Below are positions 16,852 to 24,738 of a stretch of DNA of 64,000 nucleotides, in pieces. A model generated the notes under the pieces. That model was not told the origin of the DNA and made no database searches. It worked only from the letters and a program-made list of their open reading frames with translations. A program made the position numbers and the translations under genes. This DNA is from Nostoc carneum NIES-2107 (GTDB lineage: Bacteria; Cyanobacteriota; Cyanobacteriia; Cyanobacteriales; Nostocaceae). The first letter of the stretch is position 1. Each line of letters begins with the position of its first letter. The stretch lies in NCBI GenBank assembly GCA_002368155.1, contig AP018182.1, positions 157,469 to 221,468 of the forward strand, read 5' to 3'.

Positions 16852-17259
16852 TCAATTAATAATAGGACAAATTGTTGAATGATATGTTTCAGATTCCATT
16901 TCCCAACCTGAAAGCATTCCTTCTAAATCTTGCCTTAGCATGAGTAATTGCTGGATCTGTTCATCAATAGCTTGTACCTTATCCTCTAGCTTAGTTTTTA
17001 TATGTTCACAGGGTAATTCTCCCTCATCATGAACATTCAAGAATTCTTTGATTTCTGCTAAAGATAAGCCCAGGCTTTGGGCACGTTTAATAAAGTGGAG
17101 ACGAGCTAAAACATCAGAGTTAAATAATCTAAAGCCACCTTCTGTTCTTCCTGATGATTTGAGTAGACCAAGCTCTTCATAGTAGCGAATAGTTTTAATG
17201 GGTACGCCGCTTTCTTTGGCAACTGAACCAATCTGTTTTGCTTGTTCTTGGGCTAACAT
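16852..17259 (-). CDS. MerR-family regulator (second, likely copper sensor)
   Basis: The ATG at 17259 (MLAQEQAKQIG) is preferred to a TTG three codons upstream. The 135-residue protein has the MerR winged helix (IGSVAKESGVPIKTIRYYEELGLL), a long dimerisation helix and two possible ligands: Cys in GELPCEHIK and Cys in ICPIIN at the C-terminus. The C-P-I-I ending is like CueR. Its promoter (17298-17329) is a nearly perfect CTCCAG palindrome. The same operator class precedes the chaperone, the DUF305 gene and the lipoprotein, so copper is the likely inducer. This is inference from targets, not from residues alone. Confidence 0.8.
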   Translation of the reverse strand: MLAQEQAKQIGSVAKESGVPIKTIRYYEELGLLKSSGRTEGGFRLFNSDVLARLHFIKRAQSLGLSLAEIKEFLNVHDEGELPCEHIKTKLEDKVQAIDEQIQQLLMLRQDLEGMLSGWEMESETYHSTICPIIN

Positions 17260-17297
17260 ACTTACCAAACCCTCAGTGAGATATGATTGCTACTCTT

Positions 17298-17329
17298 ATC
17301 CTAAACTCTCCAGTCAACTGGAGAGTCAA
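17298..17329 (-). promoter_or_regulatory. MerR-type promoter of the second merR gene
   Basis: TTGACT (17324-17329, minus strand), a 20-base spacer with ACTCTCCAG and CTGGAGAGT arms, and TAGGAT (17298-17303). This is the most symmetric operator of the set. It lies between the cupredoxin stop and the merR start. Confidence 0.85.
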
Positions 17330-17355
17330 GCATAAAAAGTATCATTTCATCAAGC

Positions 17356-18294
17356 TCATGAGAAACTAACTTGAGTAGCAGCTATTTCTTTACCAGCATC
17401 TGCGGCTTGAACTGAAATTGTGCCGCGAAACATATTCATGCCGCAACTGAAAGTATATTCGCCTGGTTTTTCGGGTATAAACTCAATTGAGGTCAATTCA
17501 TTGAGCGGTAAATCAGCAGCAATACCAAAATCAGGAATTAACACTTTTGCAAGGCAATTGCTGGGATTTTTACGCAGAAAGTTGAGTTGTACTCTTTGCC
17601 CTGCTTTGACAACAACACGATTCGGTATGTATCCTTTATCTACATTGATGGTAGCTTTCTGGATTCCTTGCTCTACAGTTGTTTCATGCTCATCAATTGA
17701 ACTGAAAGATTTGGGCTGAGATTCTATAATCGTTTCATCTTTCTTTACAACTGTTGATTGAGTGTCTGATGCTTCGGCTTGAATTTCACCGCGAAACATA
17801 TTCATACCACAGGTAAAGACATAAGTTCCAGCTTGTTTGGGTGTAAATTCCACAGTTGTGACTTGATTAAGCGGTAAATCTGCGGCAATGTGAAAGTCTG
17901 GAATCACTACTTGTTCTAAGCAGCTGCTAGGATCTTTGCGTTCAAATTTAAGTCGTACTGGTATCCCAGCTTGCACCACAACTCTACTTGGATCGTATCC
18001 CCCATCAACGGTGACGCTTACTTCCTGAATATTTCCGCCTGTTGCAACTGCTTTCTGAGACTTAGGTTTACTCAGCAAGAACCACCAAAGTTCTAAGCCA
18101 ATTAGTCCCAATCCACCAAGGGTGACAGCCACCTTACTCCCTAGTGGTTGCTCAATACGTTGAAATTGATTGGTTTGGACTGTTGCAGATGAGTGCGTTT
18201 CATGAGATTTTTGTGCTGCTGCTTCACCAGAGGCAATTCCTAATAAAATTCCTAAACTAGCTATACTGCCGATGAGTGCTATTTTGTTCAGCAT
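17356..18294 (-). CDS. Membrane-anchored tandem cupredoxin-like protein
   Basis: A 312-residue protein with an N-terminal signal or membrane segment (about residues 5-25) and a second hydrophobic segment (about 55-72, LGGLGLIGLELWWFLL). Two homologous cupredoxin-like domains follow. Each carries the motif order S-x-C, V-x-I-P-D-F, A-A-D-L-P-L-N and C-G-M-N-M-F-R-G (about residues 100-180 and 215-295). The Cys/Met residues of CGMNMF are likely copper ligands. It lies between copA and the second merR gene and probably hands copper to or from the CopA pump at the membrane. Confidence 0.8.
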   Translation of the reverse strand: MLNKIALIGSIASLGILLGIASGEAAAQKSHETHSSATVQTNQFQRIEQPLGSKVAVTLGGLGLIGLELWWFLLSKPKSQKAVATGGNIQEVSVTVDGGYDPSRVVVQAGIPVRLKFERKDPSSCLEQVVIPDFHIAADLPLNQVTTVEFTPKQAGTYVFTCGMNMFRGEIQAEASDTQSTVVKKDETIIESQPKSFSSIDEHETTVEQGIQKATINVDKGYIPNRVVVKAGQRVQLNFLRKNPSNCLAKVLIPDFGIAADLPLNELTSIEFIPEKPGEYTFSCGMNMFRGTISVQAADAGKEIAATQVSFS

Positions 18295-18331
18295 TGAAAA
18301 ACCTCCTACGTAAATGTGATTAATTTGCTAA

Positions 18332-18412
18332 CTAAACTAAAGTTCCTGAAATCACTCCCAGCAGAAATCCAAATCCTGCTAAAGCCCCGAAAAATATGGT
18401 TTGATTGAACAT
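18332..18412 (-). CDS. 26-residue hydrophobic peptide between copA and the cupredoxin gene
   Basis: The start ATG at 18410-18412 has AGAGGAAA about seven bases upstream, as good a ribosome site as any nearby. The frame reads MFNQTIFFGALAGFGFLLGV plus six residues and stops at TAG 18332-18334. Nearly the whole peptide would form one glycine-containing membrane helix. It lies in the copA-cupredoxin intergenic gap on the same strand, 11 bases after the copA stop. Too short for standard gene calling. It could be a small subunit or regulator of the CopA pump; expression is unproven. Confidence 0.5.
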   Translation of the reverse strand: MFNQTIFFGALAGFGFLLGVISGTLV

Positions 18413-18423
18413 AATTATTTCCT

Positions 18424-20685
18424 CTATGCGAGTGTTTTAGGTTGGAAGTTACGTAACCGCAGCGCATTAGTGACTACAGAAACCGAGCTAAAGGCCATTG
18501 CTGCACCGGCGATAATAGGGTTCAGTAACCAACCAAAGATGGGGAAAAGAATCCCGGCGGCGATGAGAATACCCGCAACGTTGTAAATGAAAGCGAAGAA
18601 TAGATTTTGGCGAATGTTGCGAATTGTGGCGCGGCTGAGTTGAATTGCTGTAACTATGCCTTGCAAATCACCAGAAATCAGGGTGATGTCACTAGCGGCG
18701 ATCGCTACATCTGTACCAGTGCCAATTGCAATTCCCACATCGGCTTGAGCTAAAGCTGGTGCATCATTGATACCATCACCAACCATCGCGACAATTTTGC
18801 CTTCTGCTTGTAATGCTTGTACTGTCGTGGCTTTTTGGTCGGGGCGGACTTCTGCTAAGACTCTTTTAATACCAACCTCACGGGCAATACTTTCTGCGGT
18901 GCGACGGTTATCACCTGTGAGCATCACAACTTCTAAACCGAGTTTTTGCAATGCTTTGACCGCTTGGGTGGAAGTGGGTTTAATGGCATCAGCAATCCCC
19001 ATCACTCCTTTGATTTGGCCGTCAACTGCTAACCACACGGCTGTTTTACCCAGGTATTCTAAGCGTTCTTTATCTTGTTGCAAAGCTTGAGTGTCAATAC
19101 CCAATTCTTCCAGCCAGCGTTGTGTACCAATTTGCACAAGACGGTTAGAAACTATCCCTTGGACACCACTACCTGCCACGGCTTCAAAATCTCTAACATC
19201 TGCTAAGGTTACTTCCTGAGATTGGGCGTATCTGACAACTGCTTCTGCCAAGGGGTGTTCAGAATTGCGTTCTACCGAGGCGGCTAGTTGTATCAGCTTA
19301 ATTTCGTTACCGTTGAGCGTACCGTTAACTGTGACAAAATCTGTAACTGTTGGTTTACCTTGGGTAATCGTGCCAGTTTTGTCTAACACAATTGTTTGAA
19401 TTTGGTGTGCCAGTTCTAAGCTTTCGGCTCCCTTAATTAAGATGCCGTTTTCTGCACCTTTACCCGTACCAACCATCACAGAGGTTGGTGTAGCTAAACC
19501 CAAGGCACAAGGACAAGCGATGATTAACACCCCAACTGTGGTAATCAACGCCAGGGTGACATTACCCATGATGTTGTACCAAATGATAAAGGTGAGGATA
19601 GCGATCGCAATTACCGCTGGGACAAACCACCCAGTAACTTGGTCTGCTAATCTTTGAATGGGGGCTTTTGAACCTTGAGCCTGCTGCACTAATTGGACAA
19701 TCTGTGCCAGTACAGTATCCTTACCTACTCTTGTTGCCCGGAATTTAAAGCTACCAGTTTTGTTAATAGTGGCTCCAATGACTTCATCTCCTGGTTGCTT
19801 TTTGGTCGGTACACTTTCGCCAGTCACCATTGCTTCATCAACGGTAGATGTCCCCTCAACCACTTCCCCATCAACAGGAACTTTCTCTCCAGGGCGAACC
19901 AGCACTACATCGCCAATCTGTACCTGTTCAATCGGTACATCTACTTCTCGTCCATTACGAATCAACCGTGCTGTTTTCGCTTGCAAACCAACTAGCTTAC
20001 GGATAGCTTCTGAAGTTTGCCCTTTGGCGCGGTTTTCTAGCCACCGTCCCAAAAGAATTAAAGCAATAATTACAACTGCTGCTTCGTAATATACATCCGG
20101 CTTTAATCCTTGAGCCACAAAGAAACTGGGGAAAGCTGTGGCAAATAAAGAATAGGTATATGCTGCTCCTGTGCCTAGAGCAACTAGGGTATCCATTGTG
20201 GCAGCGTGACGCTTTAAAGCTTTCCAGGCATTTTTAAAGAAATCGGCACCGCACCAAAATAGTGCTGGAGTTGTCAGCACCATCTGTACCCAAGAATTAT
20301 GCAACCATGTCGGAATGAAAGGTAAATTCAATCCGAGCATCATGGGTAACGACCCAATTACAAGCACAGCACCAATCGCTCCAGCAACAATCACTTTTCG
20401 CAGTAGATAACGTGATTCTCGTAAACGTGCCGTTTTCTCAGCATCATCTTCTCCTGCCATCAGGTTTTGTTCTTGGAGTGGATAGGCAGAGTAACCTGCC
20501 CCGTCCACTGCATCCTGGATGGTTTGTACATCAGTGGTTCTAGGGTCATACTCAACTGTTGCTTGTTCCGCTCCAAAGTTCACACTACATTCATTTACAC
20601 CTGGGACAGAACTGATTGCTTCTTCGATACTTTTTGCACAAGAGGCGCAACTCATGCCGCGCAGTTTCAGTGTGGCTGTTTCCAT
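18424..20685 (-). CDS. copA: Copper-exporting P1B-type ATPase
   Basis: This 753-residue membrane pump moves Cu(I) out of the cytoplasm using ATP. Visible in order: heavy-metal-associated domain with GMSCASC (10-16), four N-terminal membrane segments, TGES (288-291), the transport motif CPC in IIACPCALG (391-393), the phosphorylation site DKTGT (435-439), then TGDN and GDGINDAP in the nucleotide and hinge domains, and two C-terminal membrane segments. Length and motif set are those of CopA/PacS. The copper chaperone gene lies upstream on the same strand. No MerR operator lies in the 218-base gap, so copA may depend on the chaperone promoter. Confidence 0.92.
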   Translation of the reverse strand: METATLKLRGMSCASCAKSIEEAISSVPGVNECSVNFGAEQATVEYDPRTTDVQTIQDAVDGAGYSAYPLQEQNLMAGEDDAEKTARLRESRYLLRKVIVAGAIGAVLVIGSLPMMLGLNLPFIPTWLHNSWVQMVLTTPALFWCGADFFKNAWKALKRHAATMDTLVALGTGAAYTYSLFATAFPSFFVAQGLKPDVYYEAAVVIIALILLGRWLENRAKGQTSEAIRKLVGLQAKTARLIRNGREVDVPIEQVQIGDVVLVRPGEKVPVDGEVVEGTSTVDEAMVTGESVPTKKQPGDEVIGATINKTGSFKFRATRVGKDTVLAQIVQLVQQAQGSKAPIQRLADQVTGWFVPAVIAIAILTFIIWYNIMGNVTLALITTVGVLIIACPCALGLATPTSVMVGTGKGAENGILIKGAESLELAHQIQTIVLDKTGTITQGKPTVTDFVTVNGTLNGNEIKLIQLAASVERNSEHPLAEAVVRYAQSQEVTLADVRDFEAVAGSGVQGIVSNRLVQIGTQRWLEELGIDTQALQQDKERLEYLGKTAVWLAVDGQIKGVMGIADAIKPTSTQAVKALQKLGLEVVMLTGDNRRTAESIAREVGIKRVLAEVRPDQKATTVQALQAEGKIVAMVGDGINDAPALAQADVGIAIGTGTDVAIAASDITLISGDLQGIVTAIQLSRATIRNIRQNLFFAFIYNVAGILIAAGILFPIFGWLLNPIIAGAAMAFSSVSVVTNALRLRNFQPKTLA

Positions 20686-20903
20686 TCTTCTTTTTCCTTA
20701 ACACTCAGTTGTTTTGACAAGATAGGAAAGTTCAATTTGAACAGGGTGTAGGGGGTGGGGACGGCGCTCTTAAAGGTATTCTGACCCCTTCCAATGCAAG
20801 CGCCTTAAAAAGGCGGGGCGTATGTTTCCCACCAAGAGTGTTGGGGCTGTATTTTCTCCACACCCAAACCTGCAACCCCACACCCTGCCCCAACAGGGCT
20901 TGG
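20686..20903. repeat. GC-richer repeat-like spacer between copZ and copA
   Basis: No gene is visible. Bases 20753-20895 are richer in C/G than the surroundings. They contain a small hairpin (GCCTTAAAAAGGC at about 20803-20815) and a C-rich tract ending in GCCCCAACAGGGC, of the type seen in Nostoc dispersed repeats. It may act as a processing or attenuation site between the two genes. Confidence 0.4.
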
Positions 20904-21098
20904 TCATGCGACCGAATAGCCAGCAGCTGTAATTGCTTCTTTTACTGCTGCTTCGGTTGTCTGAGTTTCGACGCTGACTAGCTTTGTTTTCGGATCGGCC
21001 TCAACCTTAGCTGTGGGGTCAACTGCTTGGATGGCTTTTGTAATCGTTTCTCCACAAGCAGAACAAGCCATGTTAGGAACTGTTAGTTGAAGTGTCAT
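20904..21098 (-). CDS. copZ: Copper chaperone, heavy-metal-associated domain
   Basis: A 64-residue, single-domain protein MTLQLTVPNMACSACGETIT with the copper-binding M-x-C-x-x-C motif (MACSAC). It delivers Cu(I) to the CopA pump encoded next. The start at 21098 is chosen because GGAG precedes it and because the longer frame (21128) would begin inside the -10 of the MerR-type promoter at 21127-21158. The end of the fold (AVKEAITAAGYSVA) is typical of CopZ/Atx1. Confidence 0.88.
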   Translation of the reverse strand: MTLQLTVPNMACSACGETITKAIQAVDPTAKVEADPKTKLVSVETQTTEAAVKEAITAAGYSVA

Positions 21099-21126
21099 CT
21101 TTACTCTCCTTTTATGAACTAATTCC

Positions 21127-21158
21127 ATTGTGAAATCTCCATTTCACTGGAGAGTCAA
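21127..21158 (-). promoter_or_regulatory. MerR-type promoter of the chaperone/copA operon
   Basis: TTGACT (21153-21158, minus strand), a 20-base spacer with CTCCAGTGAAATGGAG, and CACAAT (21127-21132). CTCCAG class, as for the second merR gene. Confidence 0.85.
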
Positions 21159-21651
21159 GAGGGGGAAGAAAATTTTTTTTAGGCTCTGGTTAGAAACTTG
21201 GAATGGCTGAAACCATATAAAAATAAATCTCTAGGCTGTAGCCCTTATGGAGTAAAGATTTATTTTTTCTTAAAAAACTAAGATTAAGTTTCGCTGCTCA
21301 TATTCGACTTCAGTAGTACAAGAGAAGTGTTTTATGCTGTCCGTAACTATAGATACTTACGTTAAGAATCAAGTTAAACTAATCCCGATCGCTGAGGTTT
21401 ATAGCTAAATCAGACAAGAAAATTAGAATAAACTAGGTGAGTAGTGTTAGGAGCAATCGCTCCACGTCTGGTAAACAATTTAGTGGTAGCTAGGTTAGGA
21501 ACTTCTGTTTAGACGATCGCATTGTAGTAATTTCAATATATGTTCACATGAAGCAGTATTTATGCCTCCGCGCCCTTACATTAAAAAATTACTAATATGC
21601 TTACGTCTACCTAGTGGCATATTAAATATTTATTACTAATTAAACAGAAAA

Positions 21652-21690
21652 TTTCATCCTAATTTCATTTGGGTATGCATAACTAATTTT
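21652..21690 (+). promoter_or_regulatory. TTTCATC-box promoter a
   Basis: TTTCATC at 21652, TTTCAT at 21663 (11 bases on) and TGCATAACTA starting 13 bases after the second copy. Upstream of the small frame at 21732. Confidence 0.6.
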
Positions 21691-21731
21691 TTATTGAAAT
21701 TGCAAAAATTTCATAATAATTTTATTGCTTC

Positions 21732-21857
21732 ATGAAAAGAAATATAGGGATATATAGCATGATTAAAAAATTTAAATGTTCAGGAAAGCATGATGAGGCA
21801 TGGTATTCAACTGGTATTCATCCTTCAGCAGCAGAAGAATTTTTTACCTTATGCTGA
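21732..21857 (+). CDS. Possible 41-residue peptide downstream of a TTTCATC box
   Basis: Two in-frame ATGs (21732, 21759); the second has AGGGA about ten bases upstream. The product ends CSGKHDEAWYSTGIHPSAAE plus FFTLC and matches no family I know. Support is only the box-type promoter 70 bases upstream and the absence of other genes in the stretch. It may be a remnant of a longer gene. Confidence 0.25.
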   Translation: MKRNIGIYSMIKKFKCSGKHDEAWYSTGIHPSAAEEFFTLC

Positions 21858-21931
21858 TTTTTGGAACTCTAAGTGTAAACTTCATCTTCCTAATGGCATG
21901 GTTATAATTTCTTTCTAAGGGCTGATAATCA

Positions 21932-21970
21932 TTTCATCTTAATTTCATCTTGATATGTATAAATATTTGA
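21932..21970 (+). promoter_or_regulatory. TTTCATC-box promoter b
   Basis: TTTCATC at 21932, TTTCATC at 21943, then TGTATAAATA at 21956. No gene follows on this strand before the repeat at 22107-22262, so this copy seems orphaned. Confidence 0.5.
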
Positions 21971-22106
21971 TTATGTTTTAATCAATTTAATTTTTAATTA
22001 AATAAAGACAATATAGAATTAATAGCAAAAATTTGTCATTGCCAAATTTTTGAAACTAGCTTTTGAAAAATTATCATCAGATAAAATAATTTAAATTTAT
22101 CAAACA

Positions 22107-22262
22107 GAATTCAGGAGTCAGGAGCCAGAATTTTCCAATTGAATTCTGTGCGAGTGGCGGATGAATAATTGGCTTTAAGACCCCCGCTAAATCTTCAATT
22201 TAGCGGCCTACAATCAGTGGCGGGTTTGAATCCCCTACTGATTGATTCTGACTCCTGAATTC
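22107..22262. repeat. 156-bp inverted-repeat element (MITE-like)
   Basis: Perfect 15-bp ends, GAATTCAGGAGTCAG (22107-22121) and CTGACTCCTGAATTC (22248-22262). An internal hairpin GCTAAAT/ATTTAGC lies near 22187-22205, and an ATCAGT/ACTGAT pair sits further in. It has no coding potential. Such small non-autonomous elements with GGAGTCAGGAG ends are common in Nostoc-type genomes. Confidence 0.65.
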
Positions 22263-22282
22263 AGTTGGGGCTGAATTCTTCT

Positions 22283-23182
22283 TCAAGTACCTTTATCCCC
22301 TTTATGAAAGTGCGCTGTTGTTAAGGATGAATTTTGTGCCTGAATTCCTAACAATTCTGGGATGGTTACAAACTTATAACCTTGCTGTTTAAGTGCAGTA
22401 ATAATTTGCGGTAAAGCTTTAACTGTATGTGAGCGATCGCCACCACCATCATGCATCAATACTATACCACCAGGTTTAGCCTCCTTTAGCACATTATTGA
22501 CGAGTCTAGATACTGAAGGCCGACGATAGTCTATTGAGTCATCTGACCACATGAGAACAGAGTAATTATTCTTTTTAGCGTAATCAGCTACACCATTGTT
22601 GAGGATGCCGTAAGGAGGACGAAACAGAAAAGTTTTTACACCCATAGTTTGGTAAATAGCTGTTGCGGTGGACTCAATTTCACGCGCAGCAACAGACGGA
22701 TTCATCTTTCGATACCAGTGATGCCAAGTATGGTTACCAATCGCATGTCCATCGGCTACCTCTAGTTTGGCAATCTGGGGAAAATAATGCACCATCTCTC
22801 CCACACAGAAGAACGTTGCTTTAATATTTTGTTCTTTTAAGATTTGTAATACCTGTTGGGTATATTTAGGTGCGGGACCATCATCAAAAGTTAGTGCGAT
22901 GAGTTTATCTGGTTTACCCAGTTGTGCCTGTTGAATAATTTTTCCTTGAAACTCATTAGGAACTGTAAAAATGTGATTGTTTAGTTGTGCAGCACTGGCT
23001 TTATTGGATACCAAACCATGCTGAGTGCTGACTGCGTTGGCACTGGGTTGTTCTGATTTTTTGCCTAATGCCTGATAATTTGAGCGTTCTAGAAACCAAA
23101 ATCTTCCGAAACCAAAGTCGCATAGGACTACGACTAGTGGGATGAATACTAGTCCTCCAATCAATAATTTAAGCTTTAGCAT
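22283..23182 (-). CDS. Polysaccharide deacetylase (NodB domain), membrane-anchored
   Basis: These enzymes remove acetyl groups from N-acetylglucosamine in peptidoglycan, chitin or exopolysaccharide. The 299-residue protein has an N-terminal signal anchor (about residues 4-24), a linker and a complete NodB domain. Motif 1 is LTFDDGP (catalytic Asp and metal Asp), motif 2 is HAIGNHTWHHW (metal His residues), motif 3 is FRPPYG, and near the end come MWSDDSIDYR and VLMHDGGG. All metal and catalytic residues are present. It has no obvious functional link to the copper genes around it; perhaps envelope remodelling. Confidence 0.88.
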   Translation of the reverse strand: MLKLKLLIGGLVFIPLVVVLCDFGFGRFWFLERSNYQALGKKSEQPSANAVSTQHGLVSNKASAAQLNNHIFTVPNEFQGKIIQQAQLGKPDKLIALTFDDGPAPKYTQQVLQILKEQNIKATFFCVGEMVHYFPQIAKLEVADGHAIGNHTWHHWYRKMNPSVAAREIESTATAIYQTMGVKTFLFRPPYGILNNGVADYAKKNNYSVLMWSDDSIDYRRPSVSRLVNNVLKEAKPGGIVLMHDGGGDRSHTVKALPQIITALKQQGYKFVTIPELLGIQAQNSSLTTAHFHKGDKGT

Positions 23183-23340
23183 ATTAAATTTACTTATATT
23201 TACTACTAATGCAATTTAGTTTAAATAGATATGTTACTTCTATAACATGATTATTTGCCATATTTTGAACTTTGGAGCTAGATAGGCAAACCGACACAAT
23301 GTACTATACCTGTAGTGCAAAACTACAGCTTTTTAGTTCC

Positions 23341-23495
23341 TTATAGCTCCCGTCGCAGGCGGAACGCCTTCCCGTAGGGTATGCGAACTCCCTTACTCCT
23401 TAGGAGAACCCGAAGGGTATCCGGAGAGCTTCCCGTATCGCCCTTTGAGCATAGCTGCGCTTCCCGCTGAAAGCGTTCCGAAGCTTCTGCATAAG
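23341..23495. repeat. Nostoc-type dispersed repeat cluster
   Basis: GC-rich words such as GGAACGCCTTCCCGTAGGGT and AGCATAGCTGCGCTTCCCGC, locally inverted, stand out from the AT-rich background. The same words recur at 24614-24700. No coding potential. Confidence 0.5.
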
Positions 23496-23506
23496 TCATA
23501 CCTTAA

Positions 23507-23546
23507 TTTCACCCTAATTTCATCCTTGGCTGTCAAACTATTTAGT
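23507..23546 (+). promoter_or_regulatory. TTTCATC-box promoter c
   Basis: TTTCACC at 23507, TTTCATC at 23518 and TGTCAAACTATTTAGTA at 23531. Upstream of the DUF305 gene, which therefore has both a box-type and a MerR-type promoter. Confidence 0.65.
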
Positions 23547-23625
23547 AAGTACAACAGTTGCATTGCAAGCAACCAGTTACCTGGGTGATTTTATTACCTA
23601 AGCAAAAAATAAATCACCATTAGGG

Positions 23626-23657
23626 TTGACTCTCCAGCTAGGTAGAGATTTAAAAAT
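23626..23657 (+). promoter_or_regulatory. MerR-type promoter of the DUF305 gene
   Basis: TTGACT (23626-23631), a 20-base spacer with CTCCAGCTAGGTAGAG, and a weak -10 (AAAAAT, 23652-23657). CTCCAG class. Confidence 0.75.
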
Positions 23658-23685
23658 TAAATCAGGAAATATTTAGATAATCCCT

Positions 23686-24408
23686 ATGCAACTTTCTACT
23701 CTGAAAAACAACTTTTTGTCATTAACCTTAATAGCGATCGCCTCTTTAAGCAGTAGCGTGTTGGCAGCCTGTTCTACAACCAATTCCCAAAACCAAGCAT
23801 CAAACCCTACTACCACTGCTACTGATACTAGTGACAAGCAACCGATGAATCATGACGGTGGCATGATGAATCATGGTGCTGGCACGATGAACCACAATAT
23901 GACAATGGATTTAGGTTCAGCCGATGATAATTATGATTTGCGCTTTATTGATGCGATGATTCCGCACCATCAAGGGGCGGTAGAAATGGCAAAACAAGCA
24001 CAGCAGAAATCAAAACGTTCTGAAATCAAAAAGCTAGCTTCGGAAATCATCTCTTCTCAAGATCAAGAAATAGCCCAGTTGAAACAATGGCGCACCGCTT
24101 GGTATCCCAAAGCAAGCAGTACCCCAGTGGCTTATGATGCGAAAACAGATAAAACAGTCCCCATGCCTCACGAGCAGATGCAAGGCATGATGATGAATAT
24201 GGACTTAGGATCTGCTGATACTGAGTTTGACTTGCGGTTCATAAATGCAATGATTCCCCACCATGAAAGTGCTATCACAATGGCTAAAGATGCATTGAGT
24301 AAGTCTCAGCGTCCTGAGATCAAGAAATTGGCTCAAAGTATAATTGATTCGCAGCAAGCAGAGATTAACCAAATGAAACAGTGGCGCAAGTCTTGGTATA
24401 ACCAGTAA
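23686..24408 (+). CDS. CopM-like periplasmic copper-binding protein, two DUF305 domains
   Basis: A 240-residue lipoprotein or secreted protein (signal to VLAACS, about residue 28) with a Met/His-rich linker (MNHDGGMMNHG). Two DUF305 domains follow, each with D-L-R-F-I-D/N-A-M-I-P-H-H and a conserved K-x-L-A-x-x-I-I helix (about residues 75-145 and 165-238). Known: Synechocystis CopM is a DUF305 copper-binding protein encoded with copRS. Here it is controlled by both regulatory layers and lies before the RND efflux genes. Likely role: capture of copper in the periplasm. Confidence 0.85.
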   Translation: MQLSTLKNNFLSLTLIAIASLSSSVLAACSTTNSQNQASNPTTTATDTSDKQPMNHDGGMMNHGAGTMNHNMTMDLGSADDNYDLRFIDAMIPHHQGAVEMAKQAQQKSKRSEIKKLASEIISSQDQEIAQLKQWRTAWYPKASSTPVAYDAKTDKTVPMPHEQMQGMMMNMDLGSADTEFDLRFINAMIPHHESAITMAKDALSKSQRPEIKKLAQSIIDSQQAEINQMKQWRKSWYNQ

Positions 24409-24539
24409 GCAAAATTATCTGTGTCAAGCATAAAGTAAGAGTGCAATATCAATAAACATGAGTATTGTAAACATGAGTATTGTTTCACCTTTAAATTCCA
24501 GGTATGTGTAGGGTGATTTCAGGAATTGTTCAAGCTTGA

Positions 24540-24577
24540 TTTCATCCTAATTTCATTTCTAAATGAAAGACTAGTAA
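24540..24577 (+). promoter_or_regulatory. TTTCATC-box promoter d
   Basis: TTTCATC at 24540, TTTCAT at 24551 and TGAAAGACTAGTA at 24564. Upstream of the membrane-fusion/RND operon. Confidence 0.65.
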
Positions 24578-24613
24578 AAAAGTGCATTTGGTGAAACTTA
24601 AAAGCACTTTTGA

Positions 24614-24700
24614 GCGATTGCAAGGGAGCGCAGTGCCGTAAAGCTCTGCGGGTATAGCTGCGCTTACCGCGTAGCGTCTCCGACAGGAGAAGGCAATCGC
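24614..24700. repeat. Inverted-repeat-bounded dispersed repeat
   Basis: GCGATTGC (24614-24621) and GCAATCGC (24693-24700) bound a GC-rich stretch containing ATAGCTGCGCTTACCGCGTA. It shares words with 23341-23495 and lies in the leader of the efflux operon. Confidence 0.55.
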
Positions 24701-24738
24701 AATTCCTTCCGTCCCATATCCAAGGACTTTTAATAGCG

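Noticed and set aside
18424..20089. Long plus-strand frames inside copA
   Set aside because: They are shadows of the strongly coding minus strand, with no ribosome sites or protein-like sequence.
23341..23495. GC-rich segment as a tRNA or structured RNA gene
   Set aside because: No cloverleaf or T-arm motif; the words recur at 24614-24700 as a dispersed repeat.
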